Below, piece after piece: positions 16,472-24,616 of a stretch of 40,093 nucleotides of DNA (positions within the stretch are counted from its first letter, which is position 1; each line of letters starts with the position of its first letter). The notes beneath the pieces were generated by a model. The model searched no databases. It was not told the DNA's origin and saw only the letters and a program-made list of their open reading frames with translations. This DNA is from Amycolatopsis coloradensis. GTDB taxonomy: Bacteria > Actinomycetota > Actinomycetes > Mycobacteriales > Pseudonocardiaceae. The stretch is from positions 7,985,743 to 8,025,835 of the forward strand of contig NZ_CP150484.1 of NCBI RefSeq assembly GCF_037997115.1. Reading direction: 5' to 3'. The position numbers and the translations under genes are program-made.

Positions 16472-19042
16472 TCACATCAGGATCGGGTCGATGTCGCAGT
16501 TGGCGCGGGTGCCTCGGCCTGCGGCTTGGGTTCCGGGGTGGGCCTCGCCCAGGATCCGGCGATAGCGGGCCAGGATCGGGTTCTGGAACGGCACGGCCTC
16601 GTCCGTCCGGCCGAGCGTGGTCAGGTCCAGTCCGAGGTTGAAGGATGCCGCCAGGACCGTCGGGTGCTCGTCGCCGAGTACCTGCGTGCCGCGTTCGACC
16701 GCGTCCCGTCCCAGCTCGGCGGCCCGGTCGGACTCACCCAGCGCGGCCAGGTCGCTCGCGAGGTTGATCGTGGCGGCGACGGCGTAGGGGTGGTCCGGGC
16801 CGATGGTGGCCCGGAGTTGCTCGAGGGCGCGCTCGTCGAGGACGCGGGCGGCCGCGGCGTCGCCCATGAGCCGTAAGGTGACCGCCAGGTCGACATTGGC
16901 GACGAGGGTGTGCGGGTGATGCTCGCCGAGACCGCTCCGGTATCGCTCGAAGGTCTCCTCCCCGAGCCGTTTCGCCGCGGCCAGGTCACCCGAGTGACGA
17001 AGATCGATCGAATGGGCCAGCGCGCAGCCCATCGTGACGGAGTGGTCGTCACCGTAGGCCAGCCGGAACCTTCTGAGCGATTCCGTGGACAGGCTGAGCG
17101 CGCCCGGGTGGTCGCCGTCCTTGCGGCGGGTCACCGAAAGCAGGAACGAATGGGCCGCGCTGTCCAGCTGGTCCGCGCCGAAACGCGCGTGGAAGTTCTC
17201 GGTGAGCCGTTCCTGCTGCACCCGGGCCTGGCCGTAGTCGCCCGCCTCGCGCAGGTCCACGATCAGGGAGCCGTTGACGCTGAAGGTGCGGACGTGATCA
17301 CGGCCGAGGACCTCGATCCGGCGCCGGAGGGTGTCCTGGTCCAGTTCCGCGGCCGCGCGGTAGGCACCGATCAGCCGGAGGCTGATGGCGTGCTGGTACG
17401 CGGCGTTGAGCGTCTCCGGGTCGTCCTCACCGAACATGCGCCTGGACTTCTGGTAGATCTCCTCGCTCAGCTTGGTCGCCGCCGCGAAGTCACCCTGCGC
17501 CCGGAGATCGATCGTGATGTTCCGCTGGAGAGCGAAGGTCTCCTCGTTCTCCTCCCCCGACACCTGAAGACGCAGCGCGAGAGTGCGCTGATTGAGTTCC
17601 GCGGCCTCGGCGTAGCGGCCGATCGCCCACAGATACAGCCCCAGCCTCGACGAGACCTCCAGCGTCTGCGGATGAGTGGGCCCGAGCACGTCGGTGAACC
17701 GCTTCCGCGCTTCCAGGCCCAGCCGGGCGGCCTCCTCGTGATCACCGTACTCGAACAGGTAGCGCATCAGATTGATATACAGCTGACGCGGCCAATCGTC
17801 GTCGCAGTCCAGCACGTTCGCCGCGTACGCGTGCGGCAGCAGCTCGCGATAACGCGACCAATGCCTGCTCGACTCCGGATCATTCGGATCCAGCGCGGCC
17901 AGCAACTGATGAGCACCATGCTGCATCCGCGCGTGCACCTGACGGGCCATCACCCGGTTACGCAGAACCAGCTGGACCAGCCGATGCAACTGAAGCGTGT
18001 TGTTCCCATGATCGATCTTCGCCAGACCGTACCGGTTGATGTCCCGGATGGCCCGCGCCAGCTTGATCGGATCACGCAGCGCCGCGTCGAGCTCCGGCGA
18101 GATCGACACCCGGTTCACCCCGGTGAGCAAATCACGCGAAATCGGCTCCGGCGAGAAAAACGCGCAAATATGCAAAATCTGATGAGCCGCCGGATTACGG
18201 GTCTTCAACTCCTCGAACGACACATTCCACGCCGCGGCCACCGACACCTCGTTGTCCGGCGCCGACGCCGTGTCCAGAATCTCCTCGACCGACTCATCGA
18301 ACAACCGCAGATACTCCCGCACCGGCATCCCGGTCACCGCCCGCCACGCCGCCGCCTGCTCCACCGCCAACGGCAGATCACCGAGCTTCTCCGCAAGCTC
18401 GTCGGCATCGGCCGGATCGATCTCCGGACCACGACGACCGAGCAACTCCACACTTTCCTCACGCTTGAACACCGCCAACTCCAGCGGACGCGCGATCCCC
18501 GCCCAATCAGAGTTCCGCGACGTGATCAGAATCTCCCCAGGACCATTACGCGGGAAAAACGGCAACACCGTATCCGGGCTCTCAGCAGCATCGAAAACCA
18601 GAAGCCAACGACGGAACGGCCGCCCCGTCCGCAACGCCTCGATCACCGCCGGAACCGCCACACTCGCCTCCGACGCCCCCTGCAAACCCAACATCCCCGC
18701 AAGCTCAGAAAGACCAGCACGAATCTGAGTCGTATGCGCGGCATCAATCCACCACACCAGATCATAATCCTGAAGATGCCGATAAATATACTCAGCAGCC
18801 ATCTGAGTCTTACCAATACCACCAAGACCATGCAACGCCGAAGGAAGCACCGCCGCGGTACCCCTGTTCCGCCGTTTGGCCAGTTGCTTCAAAAGCTCGC
18901 CGCGACCGGTGAAAAGGGGATTGCGCGGCGGGACATTACCGAACAACCATGGCGGATCGTCCGCCTCACGGGCCGGAAAACGGCCGGTGGCACTCAGCGC
19001 TGCGCACGCTGAGGCAAGGGGACGTTCGGCTGTCTCAGGCAT
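16472..19042 (-). CDS. fxsT: FxsT-type NB-ARC/tetratricopeptide repeat protein
   Basis: An 856-residue STAND-type protein. Residues about 30-65 (PWLFGNVPPRNPLFTGR) lead into the nucleotide-binding domain. It has a P-loop GGIGKT at 74-79, Walker B LLVFD at 147-151, the ITSR sensor at 172-175 and GDLPLA at 221-226. From about 400 to 850 it is a long TPR array with the A-x-L-x-EA-x-x-L-G-x-x-HP-x-T pattern (GPTHPQTLEVSSRLGLYLW, GPDHPYAVAATINLASDLA). The end, GTRANCDIDPIL, resembles the tail of FxSxx-COOH-system TPR proteins. No N-terminal effector such as a TIR or FxsC-like domain is present, and no FxsA, FxsB or FxsC gene lies in the window. It may be a free signalling or defence ATPase. The ATG at 19042 has no strong ribosome site, so the start is uncertain. 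Confidence 0.82.
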   Translation of the reverse strand: MPETAERPLASACAALSATGRFPAREADDPPWLFGNVPPRNPLFTGRGELLKQLAKRRNRGTAAVLPSALHGLGGIGKTQMAAEYIYRHLQDYDLVWWIDAAHTTQIRAGLSELAGMLGLQGASEASVAVPAVIEALRTGRPFRRWLLVFDAAESPDTVLPFFPRNGPGEILITSRNSDWAGIARPLELAVFKREESVELLGRRGPEIDPADADELAEKLGDLPLAVEQAAAWRAVTGMPVREYLRLFDESVEEILDTASAPDNEVSVAAAWNVSFEELKTRNPAAHQILHICAFFSPEPISRDLLTGVNRVSISPELDAALRDPIKLARAIRDINRYGLAKIDHGNNTLQLHRLVQLVLRNRVMARQVHARMQHGAHQLLAALDPNDPESSRHWSRYRELLPHAYAANVLDCDDDWPRQLYINLMRYLFEYGDHEEAARLGLEARKRFTDVLGPTHPQTLEVSSRLGLYLWAIGRYAEAAELNQRTLALRLQVSGEENEETFALQRNITIDLRAQGDFAAATKLSEEIYQKSRRMFGEDDPETLNAAYQHAISLRLIGAYRAAAELDQDTLRRRIEVLGRDHVRTFSVNGSLIVDLREAGDYGQARVQQERLTENFHARFGADQLDSAAHSFLLSVTRRKDGDHPGALSLSTESLRRFRLAYGDDHSVTMGCALAHSIDLRHSGDLAAAKRLGEETFERYRSGLGEHHPHTLVANVDLAVTLRLMGDAAAARVLDERALEQLRATIGPDHPYAVAATINLASDLAALGESDRAAELGRDAVERGTQVLGDEHPTVLAASFNLGLDLTTLGRTDEAVPFQNPILARYRRILGEAHPGTQAAGRGTRANCDIDPILM

Positions 19043-19125
19043 CTTGGGCTCACAGTCTTGCTGGACTCATATTCGGGCACGAAACTCGCCAGGGTCGCTG
19101 TCGAGTCGACAGGGTTCTCGGACGA

Positions 19126-20964
19126 TCACCCAACTCCTTCTTCGCTTTCCACCACAAGCGCGTCCTGTCCCGGCTTCTCCGCCAAACTGCCAGGCTCGGG
19201 ATCCGGGCCGACGGAGAGGAGCCGCCGGTAAAGCGCGCTCGCCCGGAGAAGCTCCTCATGGGAACCCATCGCCTCCACCCGGCCCTCATCGAGCACGATG
19301 ATCTGATCCGCCGCGCGTACGGTGGACAACCGATGCGCGATCACCAGAAGCGCACGGTGTGTGGAGACCTCTCGCATCGCCGCGGTGAGGGCCCGCTCGT
19401 TGAGCATGTCCAGCTGCGAGGTCGGCTCATCCAGCAACAGCAACGCCGGCCGGGCGAGTAAGGCCCTGGCAATGGCGATACGCTGCCGTTCGCCGCCGGA
19501 CAGGAGCGTGCCGTGGTCACCGACCTCGGTATCGAGACCGGCCGGCAGTCGTGCCACCAGTTCTCCGAGGCATGCCTCGTTGACGACCCACCGAACCTCG
19601 TCCTCTGTCGCTTCGGGTACGGCGTAAGTGATGTTGTCGCGAAGCGTCCCATGCAGCACAGGCGCCTGCTGCTCCACAAGATTCACCAGAGTACGGGCAT
19701 CCGCTCGGGTCATGGAACTCGCCGGACGCCCATCGATCTTGATCTCCCCACGGTCTGGATCGTAAAAGCGCTCGATGAGCTCCAGCACCGTCGACTTGCC
19801 TGCTCCCGACCTGCCGACCAGCGCGATGTGACCACGACTGGGCAAGACGAAGGAAAGTCCTTTCAGGACAGGACGGTCGTCGTAGCCGAACCAGACGTCA
19901 CGAAACTCCACTACCGGGGTCTCACGCACTCGTCGGAGTGCCATCACCTGACCGCTCCCCAGCGCTCGGTCCTTCTCGCGCGGCATCGCGAAAACCTCGT
20001 TCACGCGATCCAGCGCGCCCAGCCCTCGCTGTGCCGTGGAAAAGGCGTTGAACAAGGATGACAACGGCATCACCAGATAGGTGACATAGAGCAGGAACGC
20101 GACGAGATCTCCCAGTGACGTCGTACCATTCGTGACCCGGAGACCGCCGATCAGCAGAACGACCAGTACCGAACCGTTGACCGCCAGCTCGATCGCCGGC
20201 GCCACCGTCGAGTCCAGCCTGGCCAGCCGCACTCCGGCCCGATAGGCGTCGCGGGCATGAGAACCGACACGGTCGATCTCCCGCCGCTCGGCCTGACAGG
20301 CACGGACCGTCCGGATGGCGCTGAGCGCACGTTCGAGTGCCGCGGTCATGCTACCGACGCTGGTCTGTGCCTCGTTGGAGGCACGTCTGATGCGCGTCAA
20401 GACCGCCAACACCGTGGCACCCGCGACAGCGACGGCCGCCAGTACAAGCAGGAACAGCTGCGCGTCGAGCCACACCATCAGGACAACCGCGCCGGCAACC
20501 CCGAGGGAATTCGTGACGATATCGGAAAAGCTGTGTGTCGCCGCCTCGCGCACCATCGACGTATCGGTGTTCGCCCGGGAGATCAGGTCACCGATACGCT
20601 GACGGTCGCAGACCCGCATATGCAAACGCATCAAATGGGCCGTCAGGCGTAACCGGAGACCGAGAAGGATGCTCTCACTGGTGCGGTCCAGCAGAAAGCG
20701 GCCGACAGCGTCGACGACGGCTTGGGTGACGAACACCGCGAGAAGCGCGACCACCAGCCAGCTCGCGACGGTGCCGGCCTGCGCGGCGTCGATCACCTGT
20801 TTCACCAGCATCGGCTGGACCAGTCCGACTAGCGTGCCCAGCAGGGTCAGCAGGGTGGCGACGACGACCTGCCGCCCGTGACCGCGGAGCAGTCGCCACA
20901 GATGAGGCAACCGAGTCAGCGATTCACCGCCTGCCGCCTCGGCATTTTGGCTCTCCTCGTTCAC
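19126..20964 (-). CDS. Lasso peptide ABC exporter (LasD type)
   Basis: A half-transporter of 612 residues. The membrane domain (about 20-320) has six predicted helices, including VVVATLLTLLGTLVGLV and FLLVLAAVAVAGATVL. The ATPase domain (about 350-590) has Walker A GRSGAGKST (384-392), the signature LSGGE (488-492), Walker B LLLLDEPTS (508-516) and the H-loop His544. It is last in the lasso cassette and should export the mature peptide and give self-immunity as a homodimer. The start is the GTG at 20964, which overlaps the stop of the leader peptidase gene (GTGA). A longer frame to 21174 runs through that gene and is not used. No N-terminal C39 peptidase domain is present, as expected with a separate B2 protease. 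Confidence 0.9.
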   Translation of the reverse strand: MNEESQNAEAAGGESLTRLPHLWRLLRGHGRQVVVATLLTLLGTLVGLVQPMLVKQVIDAAQAGTVASWLVVALLAVFVTQAVVDAVGRFLLDRTSESILLGLRLRLTAHLMRLHMRVCDRQRIGDLISRANTDTSMVREAATHSFSDIVTNSLGVAGAVVLMVWLDAQLFLLVLAAVAVAGATVLAVLTRIRRASNEAQTSVGSMTAALERALSAIRTVRACQAERREIDRVGSHARDAYRAGVRLARLDSTVAPAIELAVNGSVLVVLLIGGLRVTNGTTSLGDLVAFLLYVTYLVMPLSSLFNAFSTAQRGLGALDRVNEVFAMPREKDRALGSGQVMALRRVRETPVVEFRDVWFGYDDRPVLKGLSFVLPSRGHIALVGRSGAGKSTVLELIERFYDPDRGEIKIDGRPASSMTRADARTLVNLVEQQAPVLHGTLRDNITYAVPEATEDEVRWVVNEACLGELVARLPAGLDTEVGDHGTLLSGGERQRIAIARALLARPALLLLDEPTSQLDMLNERALTAAMREVSTHRALLVIAHRLSTVRAADQIIVLDEGRVEAMGSHEELLRASALYRRLLSVGPDPEPGSLAEKPGQDALVVESEEGVG

Positions 20965-21389
20965 GAGTCCACCGGGGGAACGATCATCAGACGCTGGAAA
21001 TAGTCGTCGGAGAACTCTTCTCCCACGAGGACGCCGTCCACCTCGACCCACGCATGGGCGGCGAACGGACCGACCTTTCTCGCGCCCACGCACCAGGTCG
21101 GCCATACACCCCAGGCGCGGCAGAGCAACGCGGTGGAAATGGACCGGGGAACACACCCCTGCGCGCCCCGGCACACCAGGCTCACCGTCGTGACCGCGTC
21201 ACGTGCGGCCGATGCCTGGCCGAGGCCCGCCGGACGAGCTCCCCTGCGGATGTAGCCGAGTACCATACGGATCCGCGCGGGCGGCAGCAAGGCGAGCAGC
21301 CGGGCAAGAGCGACGGCTGCCCGCGCCAGCAGCCGCCGCGGCAAAGGGATTCCCTCGCCTCGCCGGGGCAAGGTCATCGGGGTGGTCAT
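20961..21389 (-). CDS. Lasso peptide leader peptidase (B2, transglutaminase-like)
   Basis: This 142-residue protein belongs to the lasso biosynthesis B2 family (cysteine protease of transglutaminase fold). The N-terminal part is helical and Leu/Ala/Arg-rich. The catalytic part has the Cys in CRGAQGCVPRSISTALLCR, the His in PFAAHAWVEVDG, and the nearby Asp in VEVD, the usual Cys-His-Asp layout. It removes the leader from the precursor after the RRE protein presents it. It starts at the ATG at 21389, overlapping the B1 stop by ATGA, and its own stop overlaps the exporter start. The tight overlaps show strict co-translation with B1 and the exporter. Confidence 0.93.
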   Translation of the reverse strand: MTTPMTLPRRGEGIPLPRRLLARAAVALARLLALLPPARIRMVLGYIRRGARPAGLGQASAARDAVTTVSLVCRGAQGCVPRSISTALLCRAWGVWPTWCVGARKVGPFAAHAWVEVDGVLVGEEFSDDYFQRLMIVPPVDS

Positions 21390-21640
21390 TTCTCCTCCAC
21401 AAGGCCGGCTTTACGGAGCTGATCCAGAAGGTTGCCGACGTCGGTCGAAACGGCGTCGCGGCGCGCCGGATAGAGTTCGACCACCGCATCGACGGCGTCG
21501 TCCTCGTTCTTGCCATCGAGCAGCACACCTATGGCCAGGGCGCCGGTCGGATTGAGCGTCCAATACCGACCGCTCGCCTCGTCCAGCACCACGGCGCCGT
21601 AGTCGGTTTCGCAGAAGACGACGTTCTTGGCCAGCTTCAC
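21386..21640 (-). CDS. Lasso peptide RiPP recognition element protein (B1, PqqD-like)
   Basis: This 84-residue protein has the PqqD-like fold signature: VKLAKNVVFCETDYGAVVLD, then GRYWTLNPTGALAIGVLLDG and a C-terminal helix pair (ELYPARRDAVSTDVGNLLDQL). It binds the leader of the precursor and delivers it to the B2 protease and the macrolactam synthetase. The start I choose is the GTG at 21640. It overlaps the stop of the synthetase (GTGA) and gives the usual family length. The ATG at 21688 would add 16 residues and lie deep inside the synthetase gene. In the Cys of VVFCETD I see no known role. Confidence 0.92.
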   Translation of the reverse strand: MKLAKNVVFCETDYGAVVLDEASGRYWTLNPTGALAIGVLLDGKNEDDAVDAVVELYPARRDAVSTDVGNLLDQLRKAGLVEEK

Positions 21641-23481
21641 GATCGCGGTCCCGCCTGCGCTGACTGGATTCCGAGCCGTCGAAGCCAAGCCTCGGAAGTG
21701 AAAGTCTGCTGAAGCGACTCGTGCGGCCGGGTCAGCGAAGGCGAGTAATGACTGGCTGCCCGCAACTGATCGGCATCGACAAGTCCCAGTTCGGCGAGCC
21801 GGGAGTCCTCACACAGCGCCATCAGGTCAAGATGGTTGGCGCGCAATCCTGCCTCCTCCTCGGCCGAACTTTCGGCCTTGGTCGTGCGTTCGAGCGAAGC
21901 CTCGGGGACGATCCCCCTCATGGCCTCCTTGATCAGCGGTTTGTATTCCCAGGGCGTGGACCGCTCATACGCGCGGACGGCCAAGCACGCCTCAACGACC
22001 TGATCGTCGAGAAAAGGCACAGCGAACGGCACGCCGGTCGGTCCCACCAGCTGCCCGAACGATCGGGCGATCCGCGCACCCGACCGGATGGCGAGGAGAT
22101 CGGCATGCTTGCTGGGGTCACCTGCCAGCGGGCGTACGGCTTCTTGCCTCACTCGAAGCATCTGGCGGACAAGATCGACGCAGTCGCGACTGACCCACGG
22201 CGGCAACCGCGGTGGCTCGTCCCAGTCGAACCTCGGAGACCTCAGCGCCTGGCGCGGATCGGTGATCCGCCCAGCGGTGCCTGCCCACCAAGAACCGTAC
22301 GAACGTGGTCGAAGCAGCTGCCACACGACGTTCATGAGCGGCCAACGCCCCTGAGCGTGGTATGCCCGAAGCCGGGGTAACGCGATCCATGGCGCCATAC
22401 GAGTCAGCGAACGCAGATAGTTCAGATCGCCTTCCAGGACCTCGTCGCCCCCGAATCCGGTGAGGTGGATCCGCGACCCCAGCGCGGCCATGCGTTCGAA
22501 GCACGTCAGTATCTGAGCCCGATCGATCTGCCCGATGAAGGGCCGGTCCAGGCAGTCGGCCGCGGTGGCTATGCCCTGATAAACCAAGGGAAGTTCGTTT
22601 CGGGGCAGGATCTCGTGTCCCACCCCGGGCAAGGCGAAGATCGCCTTCATGGCCCAAGGGACGTCGTCATCAGCCGGATCCAGACCGACCGTGGTGTAGG
22701 CGATCAGTTCGGCAGGACTGTCCGCCGCGAGAAAGCATACCGAGGTCGAGTCGAGGCCGCCGGAAAGGTCGCAGCTCACTCTGCCGCCGGCGGAAGTCCT
22801 GACCGCGACCGCATTGGTGAGCGCGAGTCGAAGCGCGCGTGCGCCGTCCCCGAGCGGCACCACCGGTTCGGGCGGCGACCACCAACGGAAGGTCGCCGGT
22901 CGCCCGGCCTCGTCGGTCAACAGAAAATGATCCGGTGGAACAGCGTCGACGCCCTTCCACATGGGGAGATCGTCCAGTGGGTATGGTGGCATCGGGTCCA
23001 AAAGTGACAGTGCCACCGCCTCGAGGTCCAGTTCGGCACCGAGCACCCCGGCGAGCACGTCGGCCCGGTCGGCGGCGAGCACCTGTCCATCCACGTCGGC
23101 ATAGAGGACCTGGCGGACACCGGCCGCCGTTCCCCGCACCAGTGAACGGCCTTTGACGTACGCGACCACGTGAAAACTGCCGGGTAGCGAAGACAGCACC
23201 GTGCTGACAGCAGTGACGTCGCCGGTCCTCTCGAGGATGCCGGCGAGACGGGTGGCGGTGACGGACACGTGCCCGATCACCGCCACCCGCGAATTCCCCG
23301 CCTCGGCTACCACGATCTCGTCGTCACTCCAGTTGCCCACCAGCCAGGGGCGGCCAGAATTGTGAGACACGGACACCCGCCCCTGGGCGAGTAGCAGCCT
23401 CGTGACCGTGCTTGTCACGTCGGCGTCTGGCATGACGACGAACCATGAAGTGTCGGGCGCCAACGCAGGGAAATTCATCAT
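21637..23481 (-). CDS. Lasso peptide macrolactam synthetase (C, asparagine-synthetase-like)
   Basis: This 614-residue enzyme has an N-terminal glutamine-amidotransferase-like half (about 1-200; RVAVIGHVSVTATRLAGIL, GVRQVLYADVDGQVLAADRADVLAGVLG, in parts). Its ATP-pyrophosphatase half carries the PP-loop SGGLDSTS (240-247) and a later GFGGDEVLEGDL. It activates the Asp or Glu side chain of the core as the AMP ester and joins it to the N-terminal amine, closing the ring over the tail. Here the acceptor must be Asp9 of the core. The gene starts 21 bases after the precursor stop, and its own stop overlaps the B1 start. It is of normal length for the family. Confidence 0.93.
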   Translation of the reverse strand: MMNFPALAPDTSWFVVMPDADVTSTVTRLLLAQGRVSVSHNSGRPWLVGNWSDDEIVVAEAGNSRVAVIGHVSVTATRLAGILERTGDVTAVSTVLSSLPGSFHVVAYVKGRSLVRGTAAGVRQVLYADVDGQVLAADRADVLAGVLGAELDLEAVALSLLDPMPPYPLDDLPMWKGVDAVPPDHFLLTDEAGRPATFRWWSPPEPVVPLGDGARALRLALTNAVAVRTSAGGRVSCDLSGGLDSTSVCFLAADSPAELIAYTTVGLDPADDDVPWAMKAIFALPGVGHEILPRNELPLVYQGIATAADCLDRPFIGQIDRAQILTCFERMAALGSRIHLTGFGGDEVLEGDLNYLRSLTRMAPWIALPRLRAYHAQGRWPLMNVVWQLLRPRSYGSWWAGTAGRITDPRQALRSPRFDWDEPPRLPPWVSRDCVDLVRQMLRVRQEAVRPLAGDPSKHADLLAIRSGARIARSFGQLVGPTGVPFAVPFLDDQVVEACLAVRAYERSTPWEYKPLIKEAMRGIVPEASLERTTKAESSAEEEAGLRANHLDLMALCEDSRLAELGLVDADQLRAASHYSPSLTRPHESLQQTFTSEAWLRRLGIQSAQAGPRS

Positions 23482-23502
23482 CTGGCTAGATACCTATGCC
23501 TC

Positions 23503-23631
23503 TCACCAGTGCCAGTGGTGGTGGCCGCGCCGGCAGTAACGGTCACGGCCCCAGCCGCACTTGCCACATCCGGTGACCTTCGAGAAGGCCCCGGCGGCCT
23601 GCAGCGCCGGGGGCTCGTAAACACCCTTCAC
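23503..23631 (-). CDS. Lasso peptide precursor (A), 42 residues
   Basis: A short gene starts at the GTG at 23631, a few bases after TGAGGAG. The leader (residues 1-21) is (V/M)KGVYEPPALQAAGAF then SKVTG. It fits the lasso leader pattern YxxPxLxxxGxFxxxT exactly, with Y5, P8, L10, G14, F16 and the invariant T20 at position -2. The predicted core (22-42) begins CGKCGWGRD and continues RYCRRG then HHHWHW. Asp9 is the only acidic core residue, so ring closure is Cys1 to Asp9. The tail is 12 residues. Three Cys (positions 1, 4, 12), five basic residues and a His/Trp-rich end make it unlike the two-disulfide siamycin type. By hand calculation the neutral monoisotopic mass is about 2674.2 Da, or 2672.2 with one disulfide. 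The gene is the first of the cassette A-C-B1-B2-D. Confidence 0.93.
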   Translation of the reverse strand: MKGVYEPPALQAAGAFSKVTGCGKCGWGRDRYCRRGHHHWHW

Positions 23632-23866
23632 AACTACTCCTCACATTTCGGTTAATTGCAACAGCCCGACCGGACGCATCCGGTCCGACTAATGTAATTC
23701 TGCCCCAAGCAGAACTATTTCCGGTACATTCCCGGCACAGCGCGGACGGGCCGATTTCGACTTCGCAGCCGTGCGTGGCAATGAGGGCCAGAACACGAAT
23801 AGCCATTCACGATCGCCCGGCCCACGCCGCACCGGCCACCGGCCAGGGAGGAAAAGTCATCCGTGT
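23632..23866 (-). promoter_or_regulatory. Promoter region of the lasso operon
   Basis: This 235-bp gap between the SARP stop and the precursor start is the only long spacer in a string of genes that otherwise abut. It should hold the lasso promoter. A short inverted repeat (GACCGGA at 23668-23674 with complement 23679-23685, four-base loop) lies 37 bases upstream of the start codon and could be a leader hairpin. Two adjacent 7-bp copies of CCGGCCA lie at 23832-23845. SARP sites are usually heptamers spaced at 11 bases, so these do not fit well. No clear -10 or -35 was identified. Confidence 0.5.
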
Positions 23867-24613
23867 TCACAACGTGTCCGCGAGCATTCGCTCATGCAGC
23901 CGGCGCAGCTCGGCACCGGGCTCGATGCCGAGCTCGTCCGTCAGTGATCGGTAGGCCGATTGGTACGCGTCCAACGCGTCGGCTCGCCGGCCAGAACGGT
24001 GCAAAGCGAGAAGTAGCAGGCACCACAGCCGCTCGCGTGTCGGATGTTCGATCGTCAGCGCACGGAGGTCTGGGACTACCGTATGGTGCTGCCCCAGCAT
24101 CAGCCGTACGTCGATCAGTTCCTCGCGGGCGGTCCAGCGCAGCTCTTCCAGGCGAGCCACTACGGGACGCCTGATGGACAGCGGAAGATCTTCATACGGC
24201 TCGCCGCGCCAGAGCCCGAGCGCTTCGCGGAAATGCTCGACAGCCTCGCCGTCGGCAGACCGGTTTCGCGCTTCCCGCCCCAGCCGCACCGACTCCTCGA
24301 ATCGGAAGACGTCGAGTTCACTCGGCTTTACGCTTATCCGGTATGCGCCGACCCGATTCGCGATCCTGCTTGGATCGCCCCCGAGCGCCGCCAGCGTCCG
24401 ACGCAACTGCGAGACATAGGTTTTGACATTCCCTGACGCGGACCTCGGCGGTAAACCCTCCCAGAGCGCATTCTCTATCAGCGGAGTGGACACCCAGCGT
24501 TCCGCATGGAGAAGCAACAGAGCCAGGAGAGTTCGCGGCTTGCGCGGCCGCACACAGACTGGTCCTTCGACCTGGCCGCTCAGTTCCAAACTCCCTAGTA
24601 CCCGGAACAGCAT
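23867..24613 (-). CDS. SARP-family transcriptional activator (DnrI/RedD type)
   Basis: This 248-residue protein has the short SARP architecture: an OmpR-type winged helix (about 1-95; VCVRPRKPRTLLALLLLHAERWV, NVKTYVSQLRRTL, in parts) and a bacterial transcriptional activation domain (about 100-245; WRGEPYEDLPL, RLWCLLLLALHRSGRRADALDAYQ, ELGIEPGAELRRLHERML). It has no ATPase or TPR extension. It lies directly upstream of the lasso operon on the same strand, three bases after the NlpC/P60-like gene, and is the obvious candidate activator of the lasso genes. SARPs bind direct repeats near -35 of cluster promoters. The start is the ATG at 24613. Confidence 0.92.
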   Translation of the reverse strand: MLFRVLGSLELSGQVEGPVCVRPRKPRTLLALLLLHAERWVSTPLIENALWEGLPPRSASGNVKTYVSQLRRTLAALGGDPSRIANRVGAYRISVKPSELDVFRFEESVRLGREARNRSADGEAVEHFREALGLWRGEPYEDLPLSIRRPVVARLEELRWTAREELIDVRLMLGQHHTVVPDLRALTIEHPTRERLWCLLLLALHRSGRRADALDAYQSAYRSLTDELGIEPGAELRRLHERMLADTL

Positions 24614-24616
24614 TCG

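Noticed and set aside
16910..19012. Long plus-strand open frame antisense to the FxsT-type gene
   Set aside because: It is rich in Arg, His and Pro, has no recognisable domain, and mirrors the strong codon bias of the opposite gene.
16260..19126. A full FxSxx-COOH system around the TPR protein
   Set aside because: I looked for a short peptide ending in FxSxx and for a radical-SAM gene in the neighbourhood and found neither.
23543..23806. Minus-strand frame of 87 residues across the lasso leader region
   Set aside because: It overlaps the lasso precursor in another frame, has no ribosome site and no recognisable motif. The precursor frame has all lasso leader marks.
23832..23845. Two adjacent CCGGCCA copies as a SARP binding site
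   Set aside because: SARP sites are heptamers spaced at about 11 bases. These copies are directly adjacent and may be chance in GC-rich DNA.
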